A program made the translations under genes and the position numbers. A stretch of DNA of 64,000 bases from Zarea fungicola (Eukaryota > Ascomycota > Sordariomycetes > Hypocreales > Cordycipitaceae): the NCBI GenBank assembly GCA_900169235.1, contig FWCC01000138.1:1-64000 (forward strand), in the 5' to 3' direction. The notes under the pieces are model-generated. The model was not told the DNA's origin and made no database searches. It worked only from the letters and a program-made list of their open reading frames with translations. Each line of letters opens with the position of its first letter. Position 1 is the stretch's first letter. Shown piece after piece: positions 1 to 9,860 of this stretch.

Positions 1-1005
1 ATAAGGAAAAGGGAAGGTTGTTGAATTGAAGTTGTGGCGGCTAGTAAGAGGTATATATACAAATTTTCAAGGCGGCTACCCTATATGGTTTGTGCCGGGC
101 CTATCCACCGATTCAGTACGAGGCAGCTACGCTGCTGGAGGTAGGCTTAACCTACTGTCATGGCACCAGCCTGTGACAGGCATCTAGGCTAGGCGCCCTT
201 AGGTCTCCTTCCCGGCCGCCTCAGCCTCTTTATGTCACACTTAGTTTCCTTATACTACGTTTGTAACACGAAACTAAGTTGGCCTACCTAGTAAGTATAT
301 AGTTTAGTGTTTTTCTATATTACTTTTACCCCTAGGGGTGAAACTAGGTTAGCTAGGGTAAGTATATTATATTATGCGGTCTTATTTGCCTACATTACTA
401 TTACCATTATTATTATTATTATTATTACTAATAGTTTCGCCCCTAGGGGCGAAATCTAGCGTGGCTAGGCGGGCAAGGGACAATATAAGAGAGGTATATA
501 TAGTAGTTAGTGAGCCTTATAGACTTAGGCTTTATTTTGCCCTTAGGGGTGAAAATCATCTATTCATATAAATATATTTTATTTTATAAATTCATACCTA
601 TGCATCTATGCAGCTGGCCCTAACCTTATGGCCAACCACCAAAAAACCCCCCCTAATTTAGTTGTGAGCGCTAAAGAAATTACTTAAAGCGGCAGCCCTA
701 TATTAAACGTGACTAATTATTATAGGGATCGTTGGGTAAAAAGTAAACCTAATTGGGGGACCTTGACTATGCTTAGGGCTGTTAGGGTTTGTTTTTATAA
801 TAAGGTGTAATTTTATATTTTAGTGGAATAGATAGGGGCCCTTGGTCGCGGCTCTACCCCTATATATTGTTTTTATATTTCGACGAAAAATGCCGTCCTC
901 TATAAACGATAGAAATGCCGTCCTCTATAATCGTTAGAAACCTTCTATACCTCTCTGCTAGAATAATGGATAGCCGGTCCAAGTGTATAACATGATGTCT
1001 AATTG
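1..1005. repeat. AT-rich repetitive region
   Basis: This stretch is AT-rich with long runs of TAT/ATT and no convincing gene. The palindrome CCCCTAGGGG followed by (C/T)GAAA occurs at 329 and 440, and a close variant lies near 540, each followed by AGGC/CTAGG-rich sequence. Two 25-bp units beginning AAATGCCGTCCTC lie in tandem at 888-912 and 913-937 and differ at two positions. The composition is what a repeat mutated by RIP would look like, but no element ends or coding remnants are recognisable. Confidence 0.6.
888..937. repeat. 25-bp direct tandem repeat, two copies
   Basis: Two adjacent 25-bp units, 888-912 and 913-937, share AAATGCCGTCCTCTATAA and end in ACGATAG and TCGTTAG respectively. 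They lie just downstream of the 3' end of the phosphorylase-ankyrin gene. Confidence 0.8.
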
Positions 1006-2772
1006 TTAACGTCGGTCATCGAGATCATGCCCTATTTGCTCCAGATTGCGTGGGCTCTTGTCTCTATCACTGGGTTTGTGTGTCTTTTTTGACTTGGCCG
1101 CTGCAGCCTCGTAGAACACGCTCTTCATGCGATCATCTGCGGATTCCAGTGGTGTTCTACCCGTCATGTCCTCCGCAGTCGCGTCAGCGCCATATTCAAG
1201 AAGCAGAGCCACGACTTGCGGGCTCCTGTTGCTCACGGCTACGTGTAGTAGCGTTTTGTCCTGCCAGCGGACGGCCAGATCTGGGTTTGGACTTGCGTTG
1301 TTTCTCAACAACAGCTCAACAAGCTCAGGCTTCCGGGTTTCAACCGCATCTTGTAGTGGGAGTCTATCCAACAGGCCTGCCATATTAACGTCCGACCCAC
1401 GCGCCAGAAGAAGGCTGATTATATCGTTGTCTCGCTTTTTGATTGCGACTTGAAGTGGCGTACCCCACGCACCTGCCATATTCGCGTCCGACCCACGCGC
1501 CAGAAGAAGGCTGACCATTTCCTTGTCTTGCTTGTTGATTGCGACGTGAAGCGGTGTACCCCAAGACTGCACCGGGATGTCAAGCCGCGCGCCGTTGTCA
1601 ATGAGACAAGTCACCATGGCCGTGTCGTTGTTTTTGATGGCGACCATCAGTGGCGTCATGTACGTTGTATCTTGTGCTTCAATCTCTGCGCCAGATTTAA
1701 TCAGTGACAAAGCTTTTTGTATATTGCCACTTGCACTAGCATCGTGTAGAGCCGTGGGTTTTATAGGAGCAGTGAAAGGGCTCATGGACGATATTTGCGT
1801 GGTGATCTGATCCAAGGCGCCGCGGACGGTTGTCATCTTAACAACCTCGGTGACAGGGGTAGTGAGAATAAGCTCCTTCGCGTACGCAGCCGCAACAGCT
1901 GCGGCGTATCCCTGCCAGACTTCATTTTTGTGAGAGTCAGCGTAGTCGCAGATTCCTCGGATAGCAATGCAAGGGAAGTAGTTCATGAGACCAGCAGCTT
2001 CCATCTCGAGACACAGGACGCCAAGGCCATCTGCTAACTTGCGCCGTAAACTAGCATCCCTTACAACCTTATTGCCTGATCCAATAAGGCCATAGTGTAC
2101 AATAGGATGAGCGTGCCCTCGCGGTAGGCGAATAACCTGCCGAGCTGCATCGCACTTCTCGCATGTAGGCGAAGATGGCACATGTGGATAGTCGGCGTCA
2201 AACAGGACGTCTTGCCGACTCGGGCGTGTGAATATTGATGGCTGTTGCTTAACTTTGCTGTCAATTTCACCTAAAAACTCGATGATTCTACTTCCATCGG
2301 TGAGATGGGCGGCCTGCAACTTCGAGAGGGCCGTCAAGAGAACTTGCGGCGGCCTATTGAGCATACCAGTTCTCACAAAGTCGCCACCTTGCAGCGCCTT
2401 CCCATAATCATACTGCACGACGCCTCCATGGATGTCAATCGGCTTGCTAACCACAACATCACCCAGTCGGATGGCTGAACAACCATCTGGCACGCCTCCA
2501 CCAATTCCAACCATCAGTCCGAAACGGATATGTTTAAAGCTCGAAAGAAGCTGCATAGCAACAGCTGCAGCGGACGTAATGCCGTATTCGCCGCTCGGCA
2601 TGCATGCGATGACAACGTTATGTTTCCCAATCCTTCCGAATGTGTATACGTTATGGTCGTTCTGTTGGAGCGGCAAGTCGGCGTGTAGGTCGTCGAGCAG
2701 TTTGGATGCCGCAGCCAGCTCTAATGGTAAAGCGGAAATCCAAGCAACAGTATAGTCGTCGTGGGATAACAT
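1006..2772 (-). CDS. Nucleoside phosphorylase-ankyrin repeat protein (NLR-like)
   Basis: The protein is about 588 residues from the Met at 2772; an upstream in-frame Met at 2829 would add 19 residues that do not fit the family. The N-terminal half (about 1-320) is a phosphorylase superfamily 1 (PNP_UDP) domain. It opens with YTVAWISALPLELAAA, has the glycine-rich loop GLMVGIGGGVP, and ends with CLEMEAAGL and IAIRGICDYADSHK. The C-terminal half holds about six ankyrin repeats, some nearly identical to each other. Fungal NLR-like proteins use this phosphorylase module as a signalling domain, usually followed by NACHT or NB-ARC and repeats; here the repeats follow directly, with no nucleotide-binding switch domain. 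It is intronless. A role in non-self or immune-like response is inference from the family. No linked partner is recognisable. Confidence 0.88.
   Translation of the reverse strand: MLSHDDYTVAWISALPLELAAASKLLDDLHADLPLQQNDHNVYTFGRIGKHNVVIACMPSGEYGITSAAAVAMQLLSSFKHIRFGLMVGIGGGVPDGCSAIRLGDVVVSKPIDIHGGVVQYDYGKALQGGDFVRTGMLNRPPQVLLTALSKLQAAHLTDGSRIIEFLGEIDSKVKQQPSIFTRPSRQDVLFDADYPHVPSSPTCEKCDAARQVIRLPRGHAHPIVHYGLIGSGNKVVRDASLRRKLADGLGVLCLEMEAAGLMNYFPCIAIRGICDYADSHKNEVWQGYAAAVAAAYAKELILTTPVTEVVKMTTVRGALDQITTQISSMSPFTAPIKPTALHDASASGNIQKALSLIKSGAEIEAQDTTYMTPLMVAIKNNDTAMVTCLIDNGARLDIPVQSWGTPLHVAINKQDKEMVSLLLARGSDANMAGAWGTPLQVAIKKRDNDIISLLLARGSDVNMAGLLDRLPLQDAVETRKPELVELLLRNNASPNPDLAVRWQDKTLLHVAVSNRSPQVVALLLEYGADATAEDMTGRTPLESADDRMKSVFYEAAAAKSKKTHKPSDRDKSPRNLEQIGHDLDDRR
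1377..1516 (-). repeat. Near-identical ankyrin-coding repeat units
   Basis: The sequence from CTGCCATATT through CGCGCCAGAAGAAGGCTGA occurs at about 1377 and again at about 1473, a spacing of 96 bases. Over roughly 40 bases only two or three differ. Both encode LLLARGSD(A/V)NMAG. Such high internal identity points to recent duplication or conversion of repeats. Confidence 0.8.
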
Positions 2773-4413
2773 TTTGCGAACCAATAGTGCCGACGTCAAG
2801 AGGTAGTCAAAGTTGCAGACTAGCGGCACGATTCCGTAAAATCACGGCCGTCTGGACCTGTTAATGGAAAGATGTTACGAATGCTGCCAGAACGGGGCGT
2901 GCGGTCCGGGCCGAGAAAGGAAGGCAGACGCGATGCCACGTGACTCCATGGGCTATTGTCTGACGTGAGGCTGCTATCCCATCACTATGAAGTGTGGTTG
3001 CCTTCCTTGCGCCGCACATCCTGTTCTGACGCTCTAGATACGCCGTCCAGGCCAGCCCGCCAAAATGCGCTGGAGCTGATTTGCCTGAGACCCAATCGCA
3101 GTCCGGCACAGGTTACCTGTAAGCACACTGTCGGCGTTGACTAGATGAGCAGAGTCGCCAACATTGCCGTCCGCTTTGGCTAAGTTTATTTTTACATTCT
3201 TAGGGTTCAGCATTCTCCACTTTATAGCACTGAGGTAAGGCTACTAAGAATGAACTGGCAAGAAGCTAGCCATTTCTTAGCATGAACTAACGGAGTTCGG
3301 GTAGTTCTACCGTAAACGGCAGCCTTGGGAGAGAGCAGCAGGATGTGTCTAGCGACCGCCTTGTAACTCTAATCATCCAACTGCCAATTCCCCGCGTTTT
3401 GTCGCCTGCAATGACGTGTTTTCTCCTGCCATATCCTCTCTACCGGGCGGAGTCGAAGCTGAACATTACAGGGTCCCCACGGCAGGTTTTGGGTTAATAA
3501 AGTGATGTGATTGTGGCAGCATTTCGAGGCATGTCTTCGCTACCGTGGACCAACCACAGACGCCGAGAATATAGGTAGCTGACGCAGTTCCGGCGCAAAA
3601 GTCTGCTCAGTCATACCCATGCCTTGAATGACGTATCCCACCAGCCTCACCCGAGATTGATCAACGAGCTACAAGATTCAGCCAAGGCTCAATCTTTCAG
3701 CGGCACCTGAAACACTGAGTGTAGTCAGTGGGCTGATGAGCCTGCAGGTTTAGAGAGCTGCCTAATATTATCATGGTCAAATATTAGGCTACTCTTTCTC
3801 GCCTGATGTGGCGAAGCGTCGACTGTCTGCATTGGGTGCTAGAATGTAAGTGTATGACCTACGCCCTCAGACCTCAGCCGACCACGAGGCAAGGCTGCGG
3901 TCAGAAAAAGTGGGTGTTATGGTAGCTGGCAGCACAAGGTACTCTTGCCGTCCAAGATAGTCCTGACGGACCCGGAGGCGAACCACTTTATCCGCTGTTT
4001 TTAAGATAGAGATGCCTTGTCGACTAACCATCGTAGCAGCCAATCATTAGCATAGAAGCAACTGGATAACTTTTTTTTTTGGCCGTGCACTGCCGTGAAG
4101 CTAAGCGTTATGAAAACGGCTTGTAACAGCAGGTAGATTTTGTGATGATGCGAACCGCTGCAGTTTGGCTTTGATCATAGATGGCGAAAATGATGCTTAC
4201 GTGCCGCAGCTTCAGCACGTTCCCGCAGCGTTAGGCAGATGCTTTCGGGTTAGGCTACTAATAGTCTCGGGCATAATGCCAGGTAATGCAGCCACAACAC
4301 ACAGCGGGCTTTCGCCTGATAACCCTTAACCGGGGATAGCGGTAAGCCCAAGACGTAGCGTGGTGCCGCGGCACGGGGTTGCATCGCGCGCACCACCGAA
4401 TGCGAATGTCCTG

Positions 4414-4446
4414 GTGTTCTTAGGGTTAAGATAACCCTAAGAACAC
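4414..4446. repeat. Perfect 15-bp inverted repeat with telomere-like units
   Basis: The left arm 4414-4428 (GTGTTCTTAGGGTTA) and the right arm 4432-4446 are exact reverse complements separated by the three bases AGA. The arms contain TTAGGGTTA and TAACCCTAA, one and a half fungal telomere units in opposed orientation. It could be a fold-back point or the end of a degraded element. Confidence 0.9.
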
Positions 4447-4816
4447 TCTGCTGCAGTCTCGCGTGCCTCCGGTTAGACTTTCTACAATTTACATATATAT
4501 ATCAGGTCTTAGTTATATCAAAACAACCCACAATCTCCAAGCCAAATTATCAGCAGTAAAGATTCCACTGCGCTGAAATAAATGATAGCCTAGTTGTGTT
4601 AGTAAAACTGTAAGAGGCTACTTCAGAGAAATAGTGTGCTTGTTCCGGTAGTTTAATGAAGTGACTGGTTAGGCCACGAGCCGTCGTATACACGGATGCA
4701 GGCCTCCGACGGTCAACGCCTTCACCGACGACAGCCAGTAACCAGTACGAGGAATCAGGTGGTCAGAGCAGTTACTGTATTTCCTATTCCTTTGTATCGC
4801 ATTGTATATAGAGACG

Positions 4817-4935
4817 AATTTCCCCTATATCTATAGATAGTAATTTAACCAAGTTACCACCTACGCATGCGTTGAGAGAAGCTCTCTCAGTACGTTCAAT
4901 CGTAATTGTAATAATTTGTCGAACCAACACTCGGT
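4817..4935 (+). repeat. Diverged dispersed repeat, copy 1
   Basis: This 119-bp segment aligns with 12569-12688. Shared blocks are AATTTCCCCT, ATAGATAG(T/C)AATT, a central CG(T/C)ATGCGTT/CGTATACGTT block, and TGTCGAACCAACACT followed by CGGT. Many differences are C/T or G/A, as expected from RIP. The element family is unknown. Confidence 0.7.
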
Positions 4936-5141
4936 CCTTGTGACGCTTCTGGCCCGTGAGCAGCAGAAGACTGACAGTACGATTCAATTTTCATTTGCTC
5001 TACCGACTACCACCAGTACGCTTTACCCCTTTCTGCATCCCATAAGATGGTTAGCTTATGAATCATCTAGAATCAATCAGTTTATTGTGGTGGGATTGAA
5101 AAATTACGCAGCCGTCAATTTAGGGAATATTTGACGCGAAA

Positions 5142-6254
5142 ATGAGCTATAATGACAACCTCCGGGTAGGGGAATACATGCTGCCCATCATCAACGACGA
5201 CACTCCAGGGAGCGACCCGTGGACGAGAAATTATTTCGCGCCGCCCCCTCACGTTGGAAACCTCGTCGCAAGAGCATATCCCCTCGTCGACATTCGACCC
5301 CAAGTAGAAAAGGCAGACTATTCGCCCACGAAGCAGCTGCAGACTCATGGGTTTGGCATCGTCAAGCATCACTCGGCCACGCTCGAGCAATCCGGCCTAT
5401 CGGACCAGGAGTCCGTCGACAGATACTGTGTCGAGATTCAAGAGCTAGTGCAGACGGTGCTGGGAGTCAAGGAAGTAATTGTTATGGTGGCGGGGAAGCG
5501 TGTCGGCAAGGACAAGCCGGAGGAGTTTCGCGCGCCGACTGGATTGAAGGGTGTGCCACTGAAGCAGACCGACGGGGAACGGCCACCGCAAGTGACAGCT
5601 GCAGATGCCAAGTCAAAGGCGGCGCTGCTAGCTGCTGCTCCTGTCAGGGTACCTCACATAGACTTTACGCCGCTGGGCGCGCGACAGACTATCCGGCACC
5701 AGACTAAACAAATCAAGGACGCGGCTGCAGATGTGATTGCTCACGAGGACGCAATTGTTCGGGATGAGTGCTTCACCGCTGCCATGCCTGACGCCAATGC
5801 CATCATTCACGAGAAATATAACAAAGACGGCATGCTCGGTCCCAGATATGCGGCCTACAGCATCTGGCGGCCCCTCCGGAAAGTCGGCCGCGATCCCATC
5901 ACGATCTATCCTCGAAAAGAAGCAGAGGAAGCGGGCGGGGAAAGAGTCCACTGGCCATATCTCAACCGCATTCCCGGGTCCACTGAGCTTGGCGGCAAGG
6001 ACTGGCTCAAGGAGTTTGCCATGCTGGGCGTCAAAGCAAGGGTGCGACCGGCCGATGACGATCTAACTAAGTTCTACTATATTTCGAAGCAGGAGCCGGA
6101 TGAAGTAATGTTCATTCAGCTGTTTGACAGCGCTTCGCTGGGAGAGAACGCCACACAGGCTGCGGCCCCGTACCATGCGAGCCCCGAGATTGGGGATATT
6201 GACGGCGCGCAGGCGAGAGTAAGCTGCGATGTACGTGTTATAGCTTTTTGGTAG
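5142..6254 (+). CDS. CmcJ/AsaB-like hydroxylase/desaturase family protein
   Basis: The protein has 370 residues and no intron. It belongs to the fungal family usually annotated as CmcJ-like methyltransferase or AsaB-type hydroxylase/desaturase (GA4 desaturase-like). Visible family features are the N-terminal block ending THGFGIVKHHS, the HIDFTP segment, the AYSIWRPLRKVGRDPITIYPR region, YYISKQEPDEVMFIQLFDS, and the closing motif ARVSCDVRVIAFW. Members are 2-oxoglutarate/iron-type oxidoreductases of secondary metabolism, but no catalytic role can be read from sequence alone. It is somewhat longer than typical members (about 280-330) because of a linker rich in Lys and Ala around residues 115-165. 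The start is the Met at the first family-like residues. The next gene, a small membrane protein on the same strand, begins 680 bases downstream. Confidence 0.85.
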   Translation: MSYNDNLRVGEYMLPIINDDTPGSDPWTRNYFAPPPHVGNLVARAYPLVDIRPQVEKADYSPTKQLQTHGFGIVKHHSATLEQSGLSDQESVDRYCVEIQELVQTVLGVKEVIVMVAGKRVGKDKPEEFRAPTGLKGVPLKQTDGERPPQVTAADAKSKAALLAAAPVRVPHIDFTPLGARQTIRHQTKQIKDAAADVIAHEDAIVRDECFTAAMPDANAIIHEKYNKDGMLGPRYAAYSIWRPLRKVGRDPITIYPRKEAEEAGGERVHWPYLNRIPGSTELGGKDWLKEFAMLGVKARVRPADDDLTKFYYISKQEPDEVMFIQLFDSASLGENATQAAAPYHASPEIGDIDGAQARVSCDVRVIAFW

Positions 6255-6833
6255 ATGTCCTTGCGAAAGCACTTCGAAATTGCTGAACAAAAATAACAAT
6301 TCGTCATCATTTCAATCTTGGTACTAGTTCGGGGCAGGGGAAGGATGTTTCATGGACACCCGTTAGCTGCAACTTGAAGTGGGTGTTAAAGTTGTGCAAT
6401 AACGTTATGCATTTAAGTAGGGAGTATTATGTAACTAGTTATATACGGAGTAGTTCGACCATAATTAGTGTCTGCCAGCTTTCTGTTGGTATGTGCACGA
6501 CTTGCTAGTGTACTTGATTTCAGGCCAGCAGGGGTCGATTGGTTGCCTGTTGACTGTCGGATATCGTCTATCTTCTGGCGTCGCCTCCGGTACGAGGCTG
6601 TAAGATGACGCACCCAATTATTGGCTTTCACGTCTCGTTTATCAAGTAGAGAATTATACCGATAAGAGGACTAGTTCGTGGCTACACTCTGTCGTTAGAG
6701 TGCGGAGCGGAAGGCTGCGAGCGGAGATTTCAGAGGGCAAGAGTCGGAGCTGGCTGATCATAAACGAACTCAATCGCAAAACAAAGAGAATTACAGAGCC
6801 GAATTCACACGCAAACTGTAGTTCCACGCGGCT

Positions 6834-6840
6834 TATAAAA
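6834..6840 (+). promoter_or_regulatory. TATA-like box upstream of membrane protein
   Basis: TATAAAA lies 93 bases before the ATG at 6933, in a position usual for a fungal core promoter. Confidence 0.45.
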
Positions 6841-6932
6841 AGCGGTGCGTCTCCCTCCATAAACACGTCGTATTCTACGAGAGCGCGAACCTACGCATTA
6901 TCACCTCATAAAAAATTGTTGTCAGTTCGAAA

Positions 6933-7526
6933 ATGCCTTTGCTCATGTCCACCATAGCGGCCCAGATCGCAGCCTTGTTGCTATCGGTTGGTGCACTAGC
7001 TGTTCTCCTGCGTGGGCTCCTGCCTCCGACACTGCTCCGTCTTCTACCGATTATATCGTCCACCATTTCGCTGCAGTTCGCCTACGACGAATACGCGTTT
7101 CTTTGCTGCTGGGTACATGATTCGTACACACAGCAAGCGAATGCCCTGCTACCTCACTGGTTTACGCACTGGGGCCCCTGGGGCACCAGAGTCGTCTTCA
7201 CAAGCTTCACGCTTAGTCTCGGTGCTGGACTCGCAAACCTTGCGGCTTGCTCCAGCGCTCCGGAAACAGGGTCAGCAAAGTTTTGGTATGCAGCGGGTGC
7301 TTGCTTTGCGGTCGCCCATCTGCTTATTTTCGGGGCGAGAGCGCTCAGGCTGCTCGGGATGATTAGGCGAGGAGAGCCGGAGGGTGCTAGTATATCGTCA
7401 CTACGCAAGTGGCTCGAGATGCACGCTGTGAGGTCATTTACGGTTGACCTCCCTGCAGCAATCTGCTTCATTGTCGCCGGACTGCTGTCACTTGAAGTTG
7501 TTGAGGAAAAACGGTTCACTGCTTGA
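6933..7526 (+). CDS. Small four-helix integral membrane protein
   Basis: The protein has 197 residues, no intron, and four strongly hydrophobic segments: about 7-30, 85-107, 118-140 and 170-190. A conserved-looking FAYDEYAFLCCW stretch follows the first helix, and a charged RRGEPEG loop precedes the last helix. Layout and size resemble the DUF1772/anthrone-oxygenase-like membrane proteins common near fungal biosynthetic genes, but I cannot confirm membership from motifs. The coding strand matches the AsaB-like gene upstream, so a shared pathway is possible. A TATA-like box precedes it. Confidence 0.7.
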   Translation: MPLLMSTIAAQIAALLLSVGALAVLLRGLLPPTLLRLLPIISSTISLQFAYDEYAFLCCWVHDSYTQQANALLPHWFTHWGPWGTRVVFTSFTLSLGAGLANLAACSSAPETGSAKFWYAAGACFAVAHLLIFGARALRLLGMIRRGEPEGASISSLRKWLEMHAVRSFTVDLPAAICFIVAGLLSLEVVEEKRFTA

Positions 7527-9304
7527 TTTCAACTGAGAAATATTGTTGCAACTGGACCTGACTGCCACTACCACCGCAGCTGCTGGTGGCAATCCTATCC
7601 GCCTCCGTCCTAATCCAGAGATCCCTTGGCACCCTGGCTCATGCAGACGCCGACTTCACACAAAGCTGCAGGCAGAATCACGAGGCTCACAAGTCAGCGG
7701 TACATTAAGCATCAATGAGGCAGTATTTGGTTGCAACAAAAATATAATGGGGTATATCTAAAGCAAGTTAGACAAAGAATCAAGTATAGCAACAAAACCC
7801 CACCACCTACCACCCTCCCTAATACTTTACCAATGATTGTCACTACAATGCAACTAACCGTATTAACGGCTTTTTGGCGATACCCGGCTTAGTCAACGCA
7901 GGACACGTTAGAGTAAATCAGCGATTCCCTGAATCTCCTGGCGGTGACCTTTTCGAAACAGAACGTGGCATCGCTGGGAGTCCGGGGCCAAAGAAGATGA
8001 CTGGGGTGGAAATTGCGCACATCGCACGTTTTTTTGACACACAAGTTGAAAGTTGTGTACTCAACATCCAGGGTTGTCCATTTCACCAGGAACCAGGCGG
8101 GGCTTTTTCTGCATACCTCGGTTGCGATTGGACATGCTCTATGGAGGTTTCAAGCCAGAAAATCAACACATGGCGTATGGATAACTTTAAAGATCTCGAT
8201 GTGCTCATTACTCAAGCGGCTATGGGGTGCTTTGGCGAAGACGCTATTTCATCTGTCGTGTTTCATGTGTTCGCGGCCTAAACTCGAAGTGGAAGTTTAC
8301 CTGCGACCCAACTCCTAAAAGTTGCCCTCAGTAACACAGCAAAGTAATAGATTTGCAGGTAATAAGGCACTATATTCCCCTTTTATGTTTACAACACTTG
8401 GGAGCAACCAACATTGACCAATCTTAAATTCCGATTGAAATAGTATGTATTTGCAGGCCTTCCAACTAACGCAGACAGGTGCGCAGAAAGAACACAAAAA
8501 TACTCTACAACTAGCAGCTTTCAAGGACACAAACATGCAGTGCTGCCGAATGTTTTCAGTCCGCTCCATGGAATAGCCGCTCTCTGATGTATATGATTAC
8601 CTTTTTAGGGTATGCTCACTATATAAACAAAAAAAAAATACAAATTATTCCATTTAATGCCATAGACCCCAACAGTGACAATATAAATGCAACGCTCTTA
8701 CTTAGTAGCTCGCAGTGAACATACACTTGCGGGGCTACTTATCCGGTCAATAGTACGTATAGTTATGGATAAAAGTACTTGTCACACTCTAGCATTGGCC
8801 TATAGCTCCCTCAATTTATACAAATTGCTGTGCATTTAATAAATCAAATCTTCTACCGGGAAAGCTGCCCAGTTGTTGCTGCCCACCATCGCCTGAGACA
8901 ACTCTACACCGTCTGTCACGATGTGCCAAGTGTCTGTCCCACAAATAAAGGCTCTCCACCTTCCGGTCATCATTTCCTTTATCTTATCAGCCCGCATTGT
9001 GAACGAGGCCGCCCTAGACGCAGTAGTGCACCGAAATGCGATTAGGGTTAGATGGCTTGGGATTAGGTTATCTAAAGCCAGCTTGCTATGGATTTATATT
9101 AAGGTACATTAGCTACTTAAGCTTTCTATTATAGAAGCTATGACTTTAAGAGTGTTATAACTCTAGTATATAAAAAGTAAAAAGCTAAAAGGGCAAGACT
9201 AACTAAAAAGAGTAAATAAAAGAAAAGATAAAGAAAACCCACCTTTACTATACTTACCTTGGCACACTTTTGTAACGACGTCTTAATCGACGTAAGTCAC
9301 AGTT
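7527..9304. other. Intergenic, AT-rich toward an assembly gap
   Basis: No convincing gene. A 135-residue open frame at 7874-8281 starts with TTG and has no family motif. TTAGGGTTA at 9042-9050 and the nearby GATTAGGTTA are telomere-like. The last 200 bases before the gap are A-rich and repeat-like. Confidence 0.55.
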
Positions 9305-9306
9305 NN
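9305..9306. other. Assembly gap (NN)
   Basis: Two undetermined bases interrupt the sequence after GTCACAGTT. The true gap length is unknown, so the adjacency of the sequences on either side is not assured. Confidence 0.95.
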
Positions 9307-9557
9307 GGGGTATGCTCTAAAGCAAGTCATGCTTCTCAAAATTCCGCATAATTCCAGATCGGGTCCAGCTGAAAACAGACACTTTTACGTGCTTCCCACA
9401 GCTACCGGTAGAGTTGCAAGTTGCAATTCTCCGAGCAGGCCTAACTTCCCCCCAACCCATTTACAACTGGAAACCAGCGAGTCATGGAATCAATATGAAA
9501 ATCCAAGGCGTATGCCAATTTTTCCACCAAGAGGGCACGATAATTTTTTGGACGGAA

Positions 9558-9860
9558 AATCGGTTCGACGTGTCATGGCCAATTTATCTTGTGGCAGACA
9601 GAACCTGGCTTACCACGGGAGGACAGGTTGACGCGGCGGAGGGTCAGGCACTGGCGAACCGGTATGGCTGCAGATTTTTTAAGAATTCATCGCAAAGCCA
9701 GGAGCAAGTGACAGCTCTTGTTATGGAGATGGTTGAGGATTGCATAAGCCGAGAAATGAAAGCCCCTGTAGTATCTAGACAGGTAGCCGTTCAAGAGCAC
9801 TATAGTATCCGCTCCAGGACGCGGGCTTTAACAAAAAGAGTCCTCGACAGATTCAATTAA
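9558..9860 (+). pseudogene. Degenerate Ras-like small GTPase, C-terminal part
   Basis: The open frame encodes WPIYLVADRTWL, then QVDAAEGQALANRYGCRFF and KNSSQSQEQVTALVMEMVED. This follows the second half of a Ras GTPase: the strand before G4 (PIxLVGNKxDL), the helix EGxxLAxxxGCxFxE, the G5 loop (TSAK) and the last helix. The G4 motif NKxD is replaced by DRTW and G5 SAK by SSQ. No P-loop, switch regions or DxxG are visible between the gap at 9305 and this point, and there is no CAAX box at the end (VLDRFN). The rest may lie in the missing sequence, in unrecognised exons, or be lost. I read it as a relic; a divergent GTPase-like gene remains possible. Confidence 0.5.

Larger units (their letters stand above)
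2830..5141. other. Intergenic, no gene recognised
   Basis: About 2.3 kb without a convincing coding frame; the short open frames lack codon-like structure or family motifs. It contains the perfect hairpin at 4414-4446 and one copy of a dispersed repeat at 4817-4935, both listed separately. The AsaB-like gene starts at its right end. Confidence 0.6.

Noticed and set aside
7874..8281. 135-residue plus-strand frame
   Set aside because: Starts with TTG rather than ATG and has no recognisable domain or splice context.
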